From assembly GCF_003789055.1 (NCBI RefSeq), contig NZ_ML119085.1, forward strand, positions 294,062-358,061: DNA of 64,000 bases. Reading direction: 5' to 3'. Source of the stretch: Histidinibacterium lentulum. GTDB taxonomy: Bacteria > Pseudomonadota > Alphaproteobacteria > Rhodobacterales > Rhodobacteraceae. The notes under the pieces were generated by a model. That model was not told where the DNA came from. It was given only the letters and a program-made list of their open reading frames with translations, and did not search any database. A program made the translations under genes and the position numbers. Every line of letters begins with the position of its first letter. Positions within the stretch are counted from its first letter, which is position 1. Positions 1 through 15,000 of this stretch are shown here, piece after piece.

Positions 1-3000
1 GAGCGCGTTCGCCATCCCGTAGCCGGTCAGCGTCGTCTCGGTCATCGTGCCGACGCCGTTCTCGACGCTGCCGTCGTTGAAGATGTTCAGCACGTCGATC
101 TGCTGGCTTTCGGGCGGCTGCTGGCCGATGGCCAGAAGGAAGCCGTCGGCCTCGCCGGGCAGCTTCAGCCCGTTCTGAAGGCTGCGGTCGGCGCCGGTCA
201 CGCCGCCCTCGACCTGGAGCGGGCCGCGCAGTTTCGAGAGCACATGGGTGGAGGCGGGGAAGACCCTGGCGCCCTCGCGGGTGATGGGCGTCGTGAACTC
301 CGCATCGGCACGCAGGGTGATGCTCCGGGCGACGAAGTAGTCGGCTCCGGTGAAGGTCACCTGAGCCGCGATGCGCACCACGCGGATCTGGTCCGGCGCG
401 GCGTCGGTCAGCCAGTCGGGCAAGGTGTCGCCGGTGATCTGCAGCGTCTCGTCGAAGGTGCCGTTGAGGCCGCGGATCAGCTCGATCTTCGCGTCGAAGC
501 TGTTCGCGGGGTTGGCGAGGTCGGAGATCCGCACCCACTGGCCCTCGAGGAACCCGTCCGCGAGCCAGCCCGAGCCGTCGGCGCGGGTGATCTGCGGCCC
601 GCCGAGGGCGCCGGGCTCGAAGGCATGGGTCACCGTGCCCTCGTAGAGGCCGATGCGCGCGAGGTCGGAGAGGACGGCCGTGTCGCTCTGCGCGGTGCCC
701 GGGGCGGCGAAGGTCCCGGCCAGGGTGATCGTGGTCTGTGTCACCGAGGCGATGAGGTAATCCCCGTCGAAGCCCGCGCCGACATTGCCCACCCGGATCA
801 GGTCGCCCGCGGCGAAGCCTTCCTCGATGAAGGAGCCATAGAGATCGGCCACGCCCGCACGGGTGACGACGCCGACGCCGCCCGCATTGGCGAGGCTGGC
901 GGCGCCCAGGTACTGCTGCGTGGGCCTGAGGCCGCCGATCTCGGCATAGTCGGCGCTGGTGATCGCCACGCCGTCTATGGCCACCACGTCGGCCAGGCCA
1001 TCGGTCAGGATCGCCACATCGACACTGGCGCCGCCCTCCGGCGCGCCCGTCAGGCGGATCGTGTAGTCGTCGGAGGTGGTTTCGTCCGCCGCCGTCGCCG
1101 GATCGTCGCGGACGATCAGAGTGCTGCCGCCCGATTGCTGCACAAGCGCGCCGGGGGAGTCGTTGTCGTGGACGCGCACCTCGACCACACCCTGTTCCGA
1201 AAGCAGGTTCGGGAACGTGAAGGCCTCGTCCGTGGTGGCGGGGTCGTTGAGAAAGCGGATCACCGCGCCCCGCACATCCTCCACCCGCGCATCGTCGCGG
1301 GCGGCCACATCGAGCAGGAACGGGGTATCCCAGTTCGCGCTGGTGAAGGTCAGGCGGAGCTGTCCGTCCGTCCCGATGGTGGCCCGGCTGTCGGCCGTGG
1401 AGACGCGCACCTGCGCATCCGCCTCGGGATCGAGCGCGACATGGACCACGACCTGCGTTCCCGGTGCGGGCCGCGAGGCAAGTTGCACCAGCATCTGGTC
1501 GGTCAGCTGCGTCGTCGCATCGCCCTCGATCACCGTAGCGCGACCGTCCTCGACAAAGGCGCCGGTCGCGGCGTCGTAGCTGCCCGGCTCGATCTGCACG
1601 ACCTGCACGCCGGGCGTGTCGTTGTCGCGGACCGTCACCTCGACGTTGCGCACCGCCGCGCCGTCATAGGCGGCGACGTTCGAGATCACCGTGTGCTGGG
1701 TCACCGTGACCCGGTCGCCCTCGGACCGCGGATCGTCGGGGGCGTAGACGAAGACCGTCTGCGCCGTGTTCCAGTTGGTCGCGTCGAACCTGAGCACGAT
1801 GTTCCGGTCGGCGAAGCGGGTCGGCACGCCGTTGACAGTCACCAGGCGCGAGAAGTCGGCGTCGGTCGGGGCCGTGAGGGACACCGGCGCGGCGGCGGAA
1901 AGCCAGACGCTGTCGCCGGGTCCGTTCTGCAGCCCTTCCGGGTTCAGCAGCGTGTCGTCCTCTTCCTCCTGCGAGGTGCGCGCGGCGGAGACGGTGACAT
2001 AGACCACCTCGTTGCCGGTCAGCGCCTGGGTGAGGGAGACGGTGTAGCTGTCGACGGCGGTGGCGCCGCCGCCCTCGCGGACGGCGGTGAACCCGTCCGA
2101 CTCCTCGATCACGACGATGCCCTGCGTGGCGTCGGCGACAGTGTAGTCGAAGCCGTCGATGAGCAGCCCGTCATAGAAGGGATCGTCGGAGCGCACGATG
2201 TGGTTGACCGCGCCGGCCTCGCCCTCGAGCTCGCGGGTCACGATGTCCTCGACCACGTCGCCGGTGACATTGATCGTGTCGGACCCGAGCCCGCCGATCA
2301 CCCGGTAGAGCACGCCGAAGGCGGTGGACTGCACGAAGAACTCGTCGTCGCCCTCGAGACCGTCGATCTCGATCACCTCGACGCCCGCGTAGCGCACGTT
2401 GACCCCGGCGCCGAAGATGGCCTCGTCGGTGATGACGAAATCGTCGGCGAATTCCGTGCCGAGAACGACGACCTTGTCGAAACCGGTCCCGCCCTCGATC
2501 GCGACGGGTGCGTTGATGTTGTACTGCACCTCGTCCGCACCGCCCCCGGCGCGCACGTCGATGGGTCGGTCGGTCGAGAATCCCGCCGCGCCGATGATCG
2601 GCAGGGCAACGCCGTTCGCGTCGGTCAGGATGTCGCCGTTCTCGTCGGTCTGCGCCAGGGCGAAGGCGCGGATGGTGAAGATATCGTTGTCGTCGCCGCC
2701 CTCCAGCCGCAGTTCGGCCTGGTTCGAATAGACCGTGAACTGGTCGTTGCCGGTGCCGCCCTCGACCACCAGCGGCGCCGAGGTGCCCGCCGACAGGTAG
2801 CCGCGCGTGGTGGCGACGAGGCTCTCGTCGCCGAACACGTCCTGGGGCAGCAAGAGGCCCTCTGCCTGGTTCCGCTTCAGGCCGAAGATCTGGCCGATCT
2901 GGATGCGGTCGTCGCCCGCGCCCGTGTCCACCGTCATCGCCACGGTCACGTCGTCGGAGAAGACCGCGTCATTGCCGCCCAGCGTCTGCACCGTCACCCG

Positions 3001-6000
3001 CCCGTTCAGCGCGCTGTCGTAGCCGATGCGCTGCACCTTGGCCGAGGCCTCGTTGGCGGTGATGACATCGCGATACCGCGCCTCGTCGCCATGGACGAAG
3101 GCGACGTAGCCCGGCTTGTCCGAGACACGGTCCAGGGCCCGGTCGCTGGGCAGGAAGGCCGCCCGGCGCAGGAGCACGATGTCGTCGGTGGCGTAGGCCT
3201 CGCCCGTCTCCGGGTCGATGCCGTTCAGGGCGCTGTCGTTGCCGAAGATGTCGAGCGTGTCCGCGCCGTCGTCCGGCGCGCCGCTGTCCAGCGCGTTGAC
3301 GATGTAGTTCCGCGCGTCGGCCCCGTTGGAGCCCATGGTGTAGACCACATAGGAGTCGCTGCCGCCCTGGCCGTCGAGATTGAGCGTGTGGAGCGCATCC
3401 GCCCGGCCCAGCGCCGTCAGCGCGGCAAGCTGCGAGGGAGAGGTCTGGGTCGCGGTGTCCTGCAGGTAGTAGACCGCCAGCCGGTCCTCGCCCGCGCCGG
3501 CCTGGACCTGCGTGAGCGAGCCGATGAAGACATAGCCCGCGTCGCCCAGCGACGTGCCGCCCGCGATACCGGTGCTGTCCCCGAACTGGATGCTGTCCGC
3601 ATCGTCGCCGCCGATCACGCGCAACCGGTGGACCGGGCTGGCGTAGCTCGGGCGGGCCGTGCCGATGGGCGCGCCGCCGGTCTGGCTGCCGAGGGTCACC
3701 ACGGCGCCCGCGATCAGGCTGCCGCGCAGGATCATGTTGGTGCCGAAGCCCGGGTCCGCGTCGTTCGAGTCGCCCTTGATGAGGATGTCCCGCGCCGCGT
3801 GGAGGAGGCTGTTCGCGCTCGTCTCGACATCGTCCCCGACCAGCAGCGTCACCTTGCCCTGTTCCGCGAGGATCGTGCCGTTCTCCAGCACCCGGTCCGC
3901 ATCGGGCTGTCCGCCCGGCCCCCGCGCATTCGATTCCGCGAAGCGCGCGCTGCCGCTGGCGACGAGGTAGAAATCCTCGCCCTGGGCGGCGCTCTCGCGG
4001 ACCTTCAGCGTGATGTCGCCCTCGAAGCTGTGCGCGAGCACCACCCGCAGATCGCCGGTGGTTTCCTCTAGCCAGATGTCGCCGGTAGCCTCGACGCCCA
4101 CGTCGTCGCCGCCGGCCTCGATGCCTGCGCCTGCAGGACCGCTCCGGCCCGCGTCGGCGGGGCCTGCCGGCGCGCGGCGGCTGTCGATGTCGAGGGAGTT
4201 GTTCTCCCTGCCGACGGTCGCGCCCTGGCCGTTGGCGTCGATGTCGATGCTCCGGCCGCGGACGTTGTCCGCCTCGCTGTCCAGCGCGTCGAGGATCGAG
4301 CCCGCCACGGTGCGCAGCGCCACGTTGCCCCAGGTGAAGACCTCGGCCACCGGCATGTCGCCGGTGAGCTCGTCGAGCCAAATTCCCCCGTTGACCGGCG
4401 CGGCCTCGTCATAGGCGCGCAGCACGCCCTCGCCGCGCGCGGCGGTGTTGATCTCGAGGAAGTTGTCCCGCGTGCCGATGCCGCCCAGCCCCTGCGAGCT
4501 CGTCGCGCCGAAGGTGACGCCCGACCACATGGTGATGTCGCGCCCGGCGGTGACGTCGATGGAGACGGCGCCGTCGGCATCCACGATCCGCCGCCCGCTG
4601 TAGAGCGTGACGTCGCTGTCGATCGAATGGATATGGCCCACCTGCATGTCGCCCAGGATCTCGGTCGCCGTGATGTAGCCGGCGGTGGTCAGGAAGATCT
4701 GGCCGACGTTCGAGGATGCCCCCTCGGACTGCGGTGCGCCGCCGGTCCAGGCCACATCTGTGTTGACCTCCAGGTTGACCGTCGTCGTGGGCGCCGCGAG
4801 CGTGCGGGCCGTGCCGTAGGGCGTGCCGCCGATCACGGAGGTGGCATAGCTGCGCGGCTCGCCGCGCGCGGGCGGCGAGGACAGATGGCCGATGTCGATG
4901 TCGTCGCCCGCCCGCACGAGGCCGAAGCGCCAGGTGGCATCCACCGTGCCCGTGACCGTGGTCCCGAAGGCGCGCGCGATGTTGGCATAGGCGGTCGGCG
5001 CCTCGTCGGGGCGGAAATGCACCGCGTAGGGGCCGCTCTGGGGATTGCCGGGCGTGCTCGCGATCGGCCCGCCGCCGAGCGGGTTCGACGGGGAGGGGTT
5101 GAAGAGGTTGACCTGGATCGCGCCGACCTGGGCCTCGTCGGTGCCGACCCGGGTGTCGTTGACCACCACGTCCACGTCGTCGCCCGCGCTCAGCCGCGCG
5201 ATGTCGATGGCGAGCGGCTCCGCGATGGAGTCGCCGGTGCGGTCGAAGACATAGAGGTCGAGCGCCACGTCCTTCCGCGCATCGACCTGCACGATCTCCT
5301 CGTAGAGCCGGTTCTGCAGCGCCACGGGGGCGTTGTAGATCACGTCGTTGCCGCTCTCGTCGCGGATCACCAGCGGATAGATCGCGTTGACGGCAATGGT
5401 CGTCGGCGGGCCGCCGATCCCGCGGTACCGCACCAGCTCCACCGCGAGCGGACGCCGCGCGACGTCGTTGTCGGTGCTGCCGGTGAGGCCGGTCAGGCCG
5501 ACGTTGCCGGTGTCGGCATTGACGTAGAACTCGTTGGTACGGATCAGCTCGAAGGCGGCATCCGCCCCCGCGAGGATGTCGCCGCGCTCGTTCTCGAGCA
5601 GGGTTATCCCCATGGGGTTGTCGATCAGGCCGTCCACGATCACGTTGCTGTCCGCGATCCCGCCGGGCTGGAGGTTGCGGATCTCGACCACCGTCCGCGC
5701 GAAACGGTTGAAGATGTCGAACTCGAAGGTCGGAGTGGCGTTCGCGGTGTTGTTGAAGTTGCGGAACGGGTTGTCGGGGTTCAGCGACACGTTGTTCGGC
5801 GTCTCGGGGCTGGCGTCATAGATACGGTCCACACGGATCTCGATGTCGCCCTGCGTGCCCGTGCCGAAGGGCGCGGTCGGGTCGATCAGGTTCGTGCGCA
5901 GGTCGAGGCTGCTGTTGTTGATCAGCCGGACGTAATCCCAGTTGCGCTGCATCTCGAAGAGGCCGCGGTTGCCCCAGATGCGGGCGTCCTCCTCATCGGC

Positions 6001-9000
6001 GATCGGCGTGGCGAAGAACTCCGCCGACCCGATGTCGTCGAAGACGAGATCGCGGATGTTGATCTCGGGAAGACCGGACAGGTCGGTGCCCGCCTTGAGG
6101 TCGGCGGCCGCCACGCCCACGATCTCGACGTTCACGATCTTCTCGATCACCCCGTCGGCGTTCACCACCAGCTCGGGATTGGGCTCGCCGAGCAGGATGA
6201 CCCGGGCCTCCCAGAAGATGTCGCGCGCGAGGCCGGGATTGTTGCGCACCGGCTCGTCGTCCGCCGGGCCGATGTAGACGCCGCCCGCATCGCCGGTCGC
6301 CCGGTGGTTTCCGGCGCTGAAGCTGTCGCGCACGTCGACATCCAGCCGCCGCGTCTTGATCGTCGATTCCCAGAAGGCCTCGATCTTGCCGTCGTTGTTC
6401 AGCGTCGCCGTGCCGTTGGCGCGGGAATAGCCGCCGAGCGCGTAGAATCGCGCCTTGGACCGGGCGTTGTTGTCGGTGCCCGAATAGCGCGTCTCGAGCA
6501 GGACGTTCTGGTTGCCGGTGATGAACGCGCCGTTCTCGAGGATGACCTCGTTGTCGCTCTGCATCGTGGCGATGGACCGCGCCAGCGCCGCGCCGCCGAC
6601 GCCACCGCCGACCGTGTCGGTATAGGCGCGGTTCTTCTGGGCGCCGATGTTCGAGGACAGGGTGACCCGCTCGGCCGTGAGGTCGGCCTGGCCCTTCAGC
6701 CGCACCTCGCTGCCGACGAACCCGCTGGCGTTGTTCACCGTCGAGGTAGCGTTGACGTCGGTTCCGGCCCCGAAACCGCCGCCATAGGCGCTGGAATCGC
6801 TGTCGCCCTTGTTGTCCACGCCGGTGCGGATGTCGATGTTGCCGCCGGCGCTGAGCGTGCCGTTGATCTCGATCTTCGTGCCGAAGTCGAGGTCCGAGGT
6901 CGAATCCGCCAGCAGCACGGCAATCGCGCCGCCCCCGTCGGAATCCGACCGGCTGAGCACGTCGCTGTCGAGGTTCGTGCGCACCGACAGATCGCCGAGC
7001 GAGGTGATGTTGGCGGTTCCGATGGAAATCGTGCTGGTGTTCCGTCCGAATGCGTCGGACTCGGCCCGCCCGAGCTGGAACGCCCCGCCGCCCGCGCCGC
7101 CCGCGACCGCGCCCGATCCCATCCGGCTGAAGGTGCCGATGGTGACGTTGCCTGCGGTCAGGTTGGCGTTGTCGTTGACCGTCAGGTTGGTCGTCACCCT
7201 GTGGCTGGAAATCGCCTTGGTCGTGCCGATGTTGACCGCGCCGCCGCCCGCGCCGGTGGAGGAGGCCGCCACCGTGCCGTCGACGCCCGAGGGCGCGGAG
7301 AATCCGACCGCGCCGCCGATGCCGTCGAAGCCGCCGCTGATGCCGGAGCCGAGGTCGAAGCGCAGCTCCTGCGTGCCCGTGCCGGTGGACTGGAAATCCA
7401 CGCCCTCGAGACGGAAGCTGTGGCTGCCGCCTGTGAGGCCCTCGTCCGAGAAGGCGAGGGCGGAACCGCCGGTGGGCGAGTTCGAGAGCTGGAACGACCC
7501 GGGCTGCGCGTTGAAGATGTAGTAGGTCCGCCCGTCCACGAGCCCCGTCAGCGGCTCGTCCACGACGCGGCGGAGCGAATGCTCGTCGCCGTCGGCCCCC
7601 CGGAAGAGGTTGAGCGGCGCGGGCGGCACGAAGACATCGGGATCGGGCGCGGTGTCGATGAAGCCGAGAGCCGCGTTCAGCGACAGCGCGATGCGGAAGT
7701 AGTTCGCGCTCAGGCCGCCGTCATCGACGACGAAGACCCGCGTGCCGTTGGTGATCGTGCCGCCCGCATAGGCGATGCCCGGCCCGCGGTAGACCAGCTC
7801 CTGTCCCGCGGCGAAGCCGTGGTTCTCGATGTAGATGCGGTTCTGGAAATCGGTCGTCGCCACCACGCCGGTGGCCCCGATCGTCACGGTGGTGTCGATG
7901 AAGTTCCCCGCGAATTCCTGCGCCGGCGGCACGCGGTAGGTGACCGCCTGCCCGTTGCTGAAACCCGGGTTCGTCTCGATCGTGTTGCCGTTGATCGTCG
8001 TCCCGCGCGGCACCGTCAGCCCGGTGGTCGGCGCGCCGATGGCCCGTAGCTTGATCGTGTTCTCGTCGAGGACGATGACCTCGTAGGTCTGTCCGCTCAC
8101 AAGCCCGGTGATCCCGCTGCCCGTGTAGATCACCCGGTCGTTGAGCTCGATCGCGGGCGTGTCGGGATCGTCGAAGGCGAAATTGTGATCCACGATGCTG
8201 ATCGTGTCGTTCACCGTGTTCACGTTGCCCGCGGTGAAGGTCTCGCCCAGCGAGATCGCGGTGTCGGTGCGCCGGATCACGCTGTATTCGCGGCCCTGCT
8301 GGAGCCCGCCCGCCGTCGGGCCGGTATAGGTGACCTGCGATCCCGATTGCAGCAGGTGCGGCAGCGCGAAGTTGATGGTGTCGCCGGTCACGCTCTGGAT
8401 CGTGCCGTCGGAGACCTGCGATCCGCCCGCGTTGTGGTTCGCCGAGAGCGTCAGGGTCCCGCCGGCCGTGATGTCGTCGGCCCCGCCCACCGCGAAATCG
8501 AGCGTCGCCGTCGCCTGCGCCGTCGGATTGAGGGAACTCACGTTCACAAAGCCGCCACCGGCAGAATTCGTCACGGAATCCGCATCGCTCGTCAGGTTCG
8601 CTGAGACGTTGATGTTGCCGCCGAGCCGCATGACGCTGCTCTCGCCGCCGAAACGGACGGTCTGCGTGGTGGTGGTGGTGGCGGCGATCCTGTTGCCGGA
8701 GCCCGTGACCTCGACGTTCACGAGCCCGCCGCCCGCACCCTTCACGGTGGTCAGGGCGCTCGCCTGCGTTTCAGCCAGCACATTGAGATTGTTCGCACTG
8801 TCCGCGACCCCGCGGTCCACGTCGCCTTCGAACTTCACCGTGGTCGACCCGCCGGTCGTGACATCGACGGTGGCCGTCGAGACCCGGACGAGACCGCCGC
8901 CCGCGCTGCGCACCGATCCGAAGGAGTCATTGGAATGGCGGCCGGCGATGTTGATGTTGCCGCCGTCCGAGGTCAGCGACATGCCCGAGCCGACCTCGAG

Positions 9001-12000
9001 ACGCAGCACCGAGGCGGCGTTGACGTCGATATCCGCCGTCGAGACCGTCACGCCGCCGCCGCCCGCGTTGTTGGCGTTGCCGATGGCGCCGAAGCCGTCG
9101 AAGCTGCCGCCCTGCGTGGTCCGGAAGGTGGTGCCGTAGTTCAGCTCCGCCGTCAGATTGACGTCGCCATCGGCGAAGATGCTGCCGTTCGTACCGGTCG
9201 TCAGGGTGCTCTGGGCAAGGAAATCGGAATCCGCCCGGGCGGTGCCCACGTTGACGAATCCGCCGCCCGCCGCGTCGGCCGAGGCGATGGACTTGCCGTC
9301 GAGATTGACGAGCATGTCGACATCGCCGCCGTTCCGCGCCTCGATATCGACGTTGTTGCCGATCCGGCCCGTTGCCTTGGCCTCGTTCAGCGCGGTCGTC
9401 TTCGTCGTGGTGACGTTGCCGAGGAGGCTGAACCCGGTGGCCGTGGCGGTGGAGGTGACGGTGCTCGACAGGGTGGAGACCGCCTCGATCCCCGTCGCGC
9501 CGGTGGTGGTGACCTTGGCGCCGGTGCCGCCCGACACGGCGCCGATGCGCACGTTGGCGCTGCCCCGGTCCTCGGCGCGGCTGTCCATGCTCTGCAGCGA
9601 GAAGACCACCGATCCGCCGCCGCTGGCGGTGGCGCCGGTCGCGCTGTGGGTGCCCTGGGCCCGCATCAGGACGTTCGCCGCCGCGATCTCGCCGCCGTCG
9701 CCGATGGCCGCGGTGGTGTCCGCGGCGATCACCGTGGCGACCGTCGCCTCGGCGAAGTTCACGACGCCGGCGCCCGATCCGATGAAGGAGGTCGGCGCGG
9801 CCTTGGGCGCCGCCACGGCGCGCAGCGTCAGATCGCCGCTCAGGACGAGCGTCGCCCGGTCGCCCACCTCGGCCACGGTGTCATGCCCGTCGCGGGCGAG
9901 GATGGTGGTGGTGGTGACCGCCGCCAGAAGCGCGCCCGACCCGTTCCGGATGTCGGATTTCGCCTTGGTCCTCGATTCCGCATCGAGTGTCACGAAGGCG
10001 GCGCGGATCTCGGTATCGTCGCCGACCGCGGCGCGGGTCGCCGAGACCGAGGTCTCGGGCCGTCCGGCGACGCTGCCGACGATGGCCTCGGTCTTCAGGT
10101 CCTGCGCGGTGATCCCGCCCGCGCCCGTCCCGCCGGACATGGAGGCATCGGCAAGCGCCTCGGCGTCGACGCTGCTGTCGGCCGGATCGGTGTTGTCGGG
10201 GGTCGTGCGCGCCGTGGCGACCAGCCCGCCCGAGAGCGTGACCTTGCTGCCGTCGCCGACGATGGCCTCGGTCTCGCGGCTGCCCAGCGCCACCGGCGTC
10301 AGCACCGACACCGTCCCGAGCAGCGCGCCGCTGCCGCCGGTGATGAAGGCCCGCGCCTGCGCGCGCGCCTCGCTCGCGTCGAGGGTGATGCTGTCGGCGG
10401 TCAGGTCGGCCATGCGGCCCACCGCCGCCCGGGTCGTACCGGCCATCGTCGCCAGCGCCGTGACCTCGGACACCGACAGGCCCAGGGCGATGGAGACATT
10501 CTCCGATTCCGCCCGCGCCAGGCTGCGGCCCACCGCATCGACATCCACAGATCCGGCAATGGAGATCACCGCCACGTCGTTGATCGTCGAATCGACCTGG
10601 TGGCCGAGATAGGCCTCGACCGTGTTCGTGACATTGGCCACGGGCTTGAGGACGTTGACATCGGCGACGCCGGACAGGCTCAGAGCGAAGAGATCGCTGT
10701 CGGCGACCGCGTCGCCGTCGGCGTAGAGCCGCAGGTCCGGCCCCTTCAGGTCGAGCCCGTCGCCTGCGAAGGCCCGCGTCGCCCCGCCGGCATTGGCCGT
10801 GGGCCGGAACGCGTTGACGGTGACCCCGAGAGAGCCGCCGCCGCCGTCGATATCCGCGATGGCGTCGATGTCGGACCAGGCCTCTACCGTGAGAGGCACC
10901 TGCGTGCCGGTGATGTCGATATCGGCATCGGGATTGCCGGCGCCCGCCGTGTTGGTGGGTGCGCCGAGGAAGGCCTCCACCACGCCGTTCGTCGTCGCCT
11001 CGGGTTCCAGATCGGTCACCGTGGCGAGGAAGGAGATGCCCACGGCAAAGGCCTTTGCCTCCGCCTTCTGGATCACGCGGTCCGCCTCGGTGCCCGCGCT
11101 GACCGAGAGGCTGCCCGCGTCGATGTCCACGCCCTCGCGCACATAGGCGCGCACGGCGCCCGTCACCTCGGCGACCGGCTTGAACACCGACACGGTGACA
11201 GAGCCGAAACCGCCGCCCTTGGCCTGCGCCAGCGCGGTCATGGTGCTGTCCGCGATGATCGTCACGGCGCCAGTGCCCACGTCGATGCCCATGGGGATAC
11301 CCGAGGCGATGAAGCCGTCCGGCGTGGCGTCGCCATCGCCGTCGTCGGCACCTGCACCGGCGAAGGCCTCCGTCCGGCTGGTGATCCGCGCGGTGGTGTT
11401 GGAGATTGCCGCGGTGATGCCCAGCGAGGCCGCGACCACGTCGCTCCTGGCGGTGGCCTCCTCGGTCGAGCTGGCGCTGATCGCGACGCCCGCCGCGTTC
11501 ACCTGCTGGCCCTGACCGACATAGGCGAACGTCCTGCCGTCCACCAGCGCGTCGATCCGCGAAGAGGCGGCCCCCGCCAGGAGGCCGAAGCCCCCGGCGA
11601 AGTTGTCCGCCACCGCCCGCAGGGTCGAGGTCGCGGCGAGGTTCAGCTGCTTTCCGAGAAGGTCGACCGTTCCCAGCGCCGTCACCGGCGCCCCGTCGCG
11701 GGTGCCCACATAGGCCGCCGTCTCGCGCGTCACGACCGCGTCGAAGGCGGTCAGCGCCGCCCCGATGCCGAGCCCCGCCGCCACGGCCGTCCCGTCCGGC
11801 GCCGCAAGCGCATCGCTGTCGGCGGTCACGTTCAGGGCGCCGGCCGAGCGCACCCGGCTCTCGCCGTCGATATAGGCGCGCGTGTGACCGCCGATCTCGC
11901 CCCGCGCGACAAGCTCCGCCACCGCCACGCCGGTGGAGACGCCAAGACCGAAGAGCCGCGGCTCCGCCACGTGGATGCTGTCGGCATCCACGGTCACGGT

Positions 12001-15000
12001 GCCCGTGGCGATCAGCTCCGCATCGCTGGCATAGGCCTCGACCTCGGCGTCGATGACCGTCGTGGCCTTGGCGCCCGCCACTGCGACGCCCACCAGCGCC
12101 GCCGCCACGGCCACCGTGCTGACGGTTGTCTGGATATCGTCCTCGAGGATCTCCTTGCCGTCGCCGTCGACCCCGGCGTCGCCGTGATCGGACAGCGCCT
12201 TGATCCGGATCGCGCCGCCCCTGGCCTCGACCTCGCTGTCCTCGACTGAGGCGCGCACGCCGGTGGTGACGGTGTTCGTGGCCGTGGCGATGCCCACCGC
12301 GCCTGCCACCGCGGACCCGACGCTCAGCGCCAGCGCCAGAAGCTCCACCTTGGAGGTCAGCTGGTCCTCGGCCAGCACATCCACCGCGCCGCCCGCGACC
12401 ACGTCCGAGCCGTCCGCGATGCGCGCCCGCACGTCCTGGGTGACCGTGGTGGTGCCGCTCGCCCCCGCGCCCGACAGCGCGATGCCGACGATGCTGCCGG
12501 AAATGGCAAGGGACGCGGCCGTGCTGATGTTGTCGAGATCGCTCGAGGTGGTGGCGTCCACCGTCACGCCGCCCGAGGTGGCGGTCACGTCGCTCGCGTC
12601 GATGGCGGCAAGGGTCGCGCCGTCGAGCGTCAGGCTGGAGACGGCGGCGGCAATGGCGACGGTGCCGCCCCCCGCGCCGACCGCCACGGAGATCGAGGCG
12701 GCCAGCGCCTCGGCGGTCATGGTCACGCTGTCTTCGGCGGAGACGGTGACCGCCCCGCCCGCGCGGATGCCCTGCCCGTCCGCGACCTTGCTGTCCGCGA
12801 TTCGCGCCGTGGTCACGACGCCCACGGTATTGCTCGCGATGCCCGCGCCGACCGACAGCGCCACGCCGATGCCGCCCACCGACAGCGAGACGGAGACCGA
12901 GGCCGCGTTGGCGAAGGACCGGGTGCGCGAGTCCGCCGTCAGGGTCACGTCGCCCGAGGCGGTGACCTTGCTGTCCGCGATCAGCGCCGTGACGGCGGTG
13001 GCGAAGTCGATGGTGACCGTGGTGACGACCACCGCCGCCGCGCCCGCCACGCCCGAAAGAGTGCCGTCGATGGCGACCGAGACGGAGATTCCGAAGGCGT
13101 CGACGTCGAGCGTGGTCTCGTCGTCCGCGTCGAGGATCACGCTGCCCTGGCTGGCCGTCACCTCTGAACCCGCGACGATCCGCGCCGCCGTCTCCCCCGT
13201 GGAGACGACATTCGCCACCGCGCCCGCGCCGGAGCCCGACAGCGCGAGGCCCGCGCCGGCGGTCACGGCAACGGCGGCGGCATTCGCGTCGATGTCGATC
13301 AGCCCGCTGGAGAGAGCGGTCAGGCGGACGTTCCCCGCCCCGGCCGTGACCGTCGAGCCGTCCACCTCGGCGATGGTGCGCGTCCGGTGGTCGACCTCGG
13401 TCAGCGACACCGACACCGCCAGCGCCACGCTGAATCCGGTGCCCGCGCTGATCGCGGCGGAAACCGCGTCGACCCCGGCGATGACCGAGGAATCGTCCTC
13501 GGCGCGCAGCGACACCGCGCCGGCGGAGGTCACGACCGACCCGCCGGTGATCGACGCCTCGATGAAGTTATTGAGAAGGTTCGTCGAATCCGCGCCCGCG
13601 CCCGCGCCCGACAGCGAGGCCGCGCCGCCCGCGGCGATGGAGATCGCGGCCGAGATGGAATTCGAGGTGATCGACGCCGTGCTCTCGGCATCGACGAGGA
13701 CGCTCCCCGCCTCGACGGTGGACCCGTCGATGATCGCCCGCGCGCCGCCCTGCAGCGTGTTCGACGCGATGGTCGCTGCGATGGTGACCGACACCGCCGC
13801 CCCGCCGGAGATGGACAGCGCCACGGCGAAGGCGTCGATATCGGCCACGACCTCGGAGCTGTCGAGCGCGTTGACCGTCACAGCGCCCGCGACGTCCACC
13901 AGCTCGGCGCCGCGGATGCGCGCCTCGGTCACCCCGGTCAGGGTGTTGTTCACGAGAACGCCCGCCCCCGCGCCGCTGACGGTGATTGCCCCGTCGCCGC
14001 CGCCCGACACGGCGACCGCGAGGCCCAGCGCGTTGATCGTCGCGTCGTTCAGGGCGTCGATGTCGAGGGACGCGGCGGTGACGCGCGTGCCGTCCGGGCC
14101 GCTGTCCCCGCCGATGCCCGCGACGGTGCCGCCGCCGATGGTGTTTCTGGCCTCGGTCCCCGCCACGGCGAAGGTGAACGCCCCGGTGGAGCCCACGGCG
14201 ATGGAGACGGAGACGGAGACGAGATCCGCCGTGATCGAGGAGGTGTCGCGCGCGACGATCGTCACCGCGCCCGGCGTCGTGACCGTGGCGCCGTTCAGGA
14301 TCAGCGCCCGCGTCCCGCCGCCCGCGATGGTGTTCGACGAGAAGGTGCCCGCCCCGGTTCCGCCGATGGAGAGCCCGCCCGACCCCGCGAAGCTGACGCC
14401 CACGGTCACGCCGGTGGCGGTGATCGTCGTGTCGTTGAGCGCGGCTACGGTCACGAAGGCCCCGCTGACGGAGGCGCCGTCGATCAGGGCATCGACCCTG
14501 GTGCCGATGATGTTCTCCGACAGGTTGACGGCGATGGAGATCGAGACCGCCGCGCTCGACGACACGCTGATGGCGGCCGACACGGCGACCATGGTCGCGG
14601 TGATCCCGGAGTCGTCCTGCGCCGCCACGGTGACGCCCTGCCCGGCGGTCAGGCTGCCGCCGGTGACGCTGGCCTCCACCGTGTTCGCCATCGTGTTGCG
14701 CGCGTTGATGCCCGTGCCTGCGCCGCCCACGCCGAGGCCACCCGAGGCGGCCACCGTGATCGCCACCGCCACCGAGGTCGCGAGGATCGTGTTGTCCGCC
14801 GTCGCCAGGACCTCTGCCGCGCCCGCCGACGCGGTGACGACCGAACTGTCGATGCTCGCCCGGTGCGTACCCGACAGGCTGTTCTCCGCCAGCGTCACCG
14901 CCACCACGCCGCTCAGCGCCGCCGTGCCCGAGACCGACACGCCGACCGCCGCCGAGACGATGCTCGCGGTGATCGAGGAGGTGTCGTCGGAGGTGACCGA

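Noticed and set aside
7480..8420. Tail-fibre-like modules considered as prophage evidence
   Set aside because: They are part of the same giant open frame, and no other phage genes are present.
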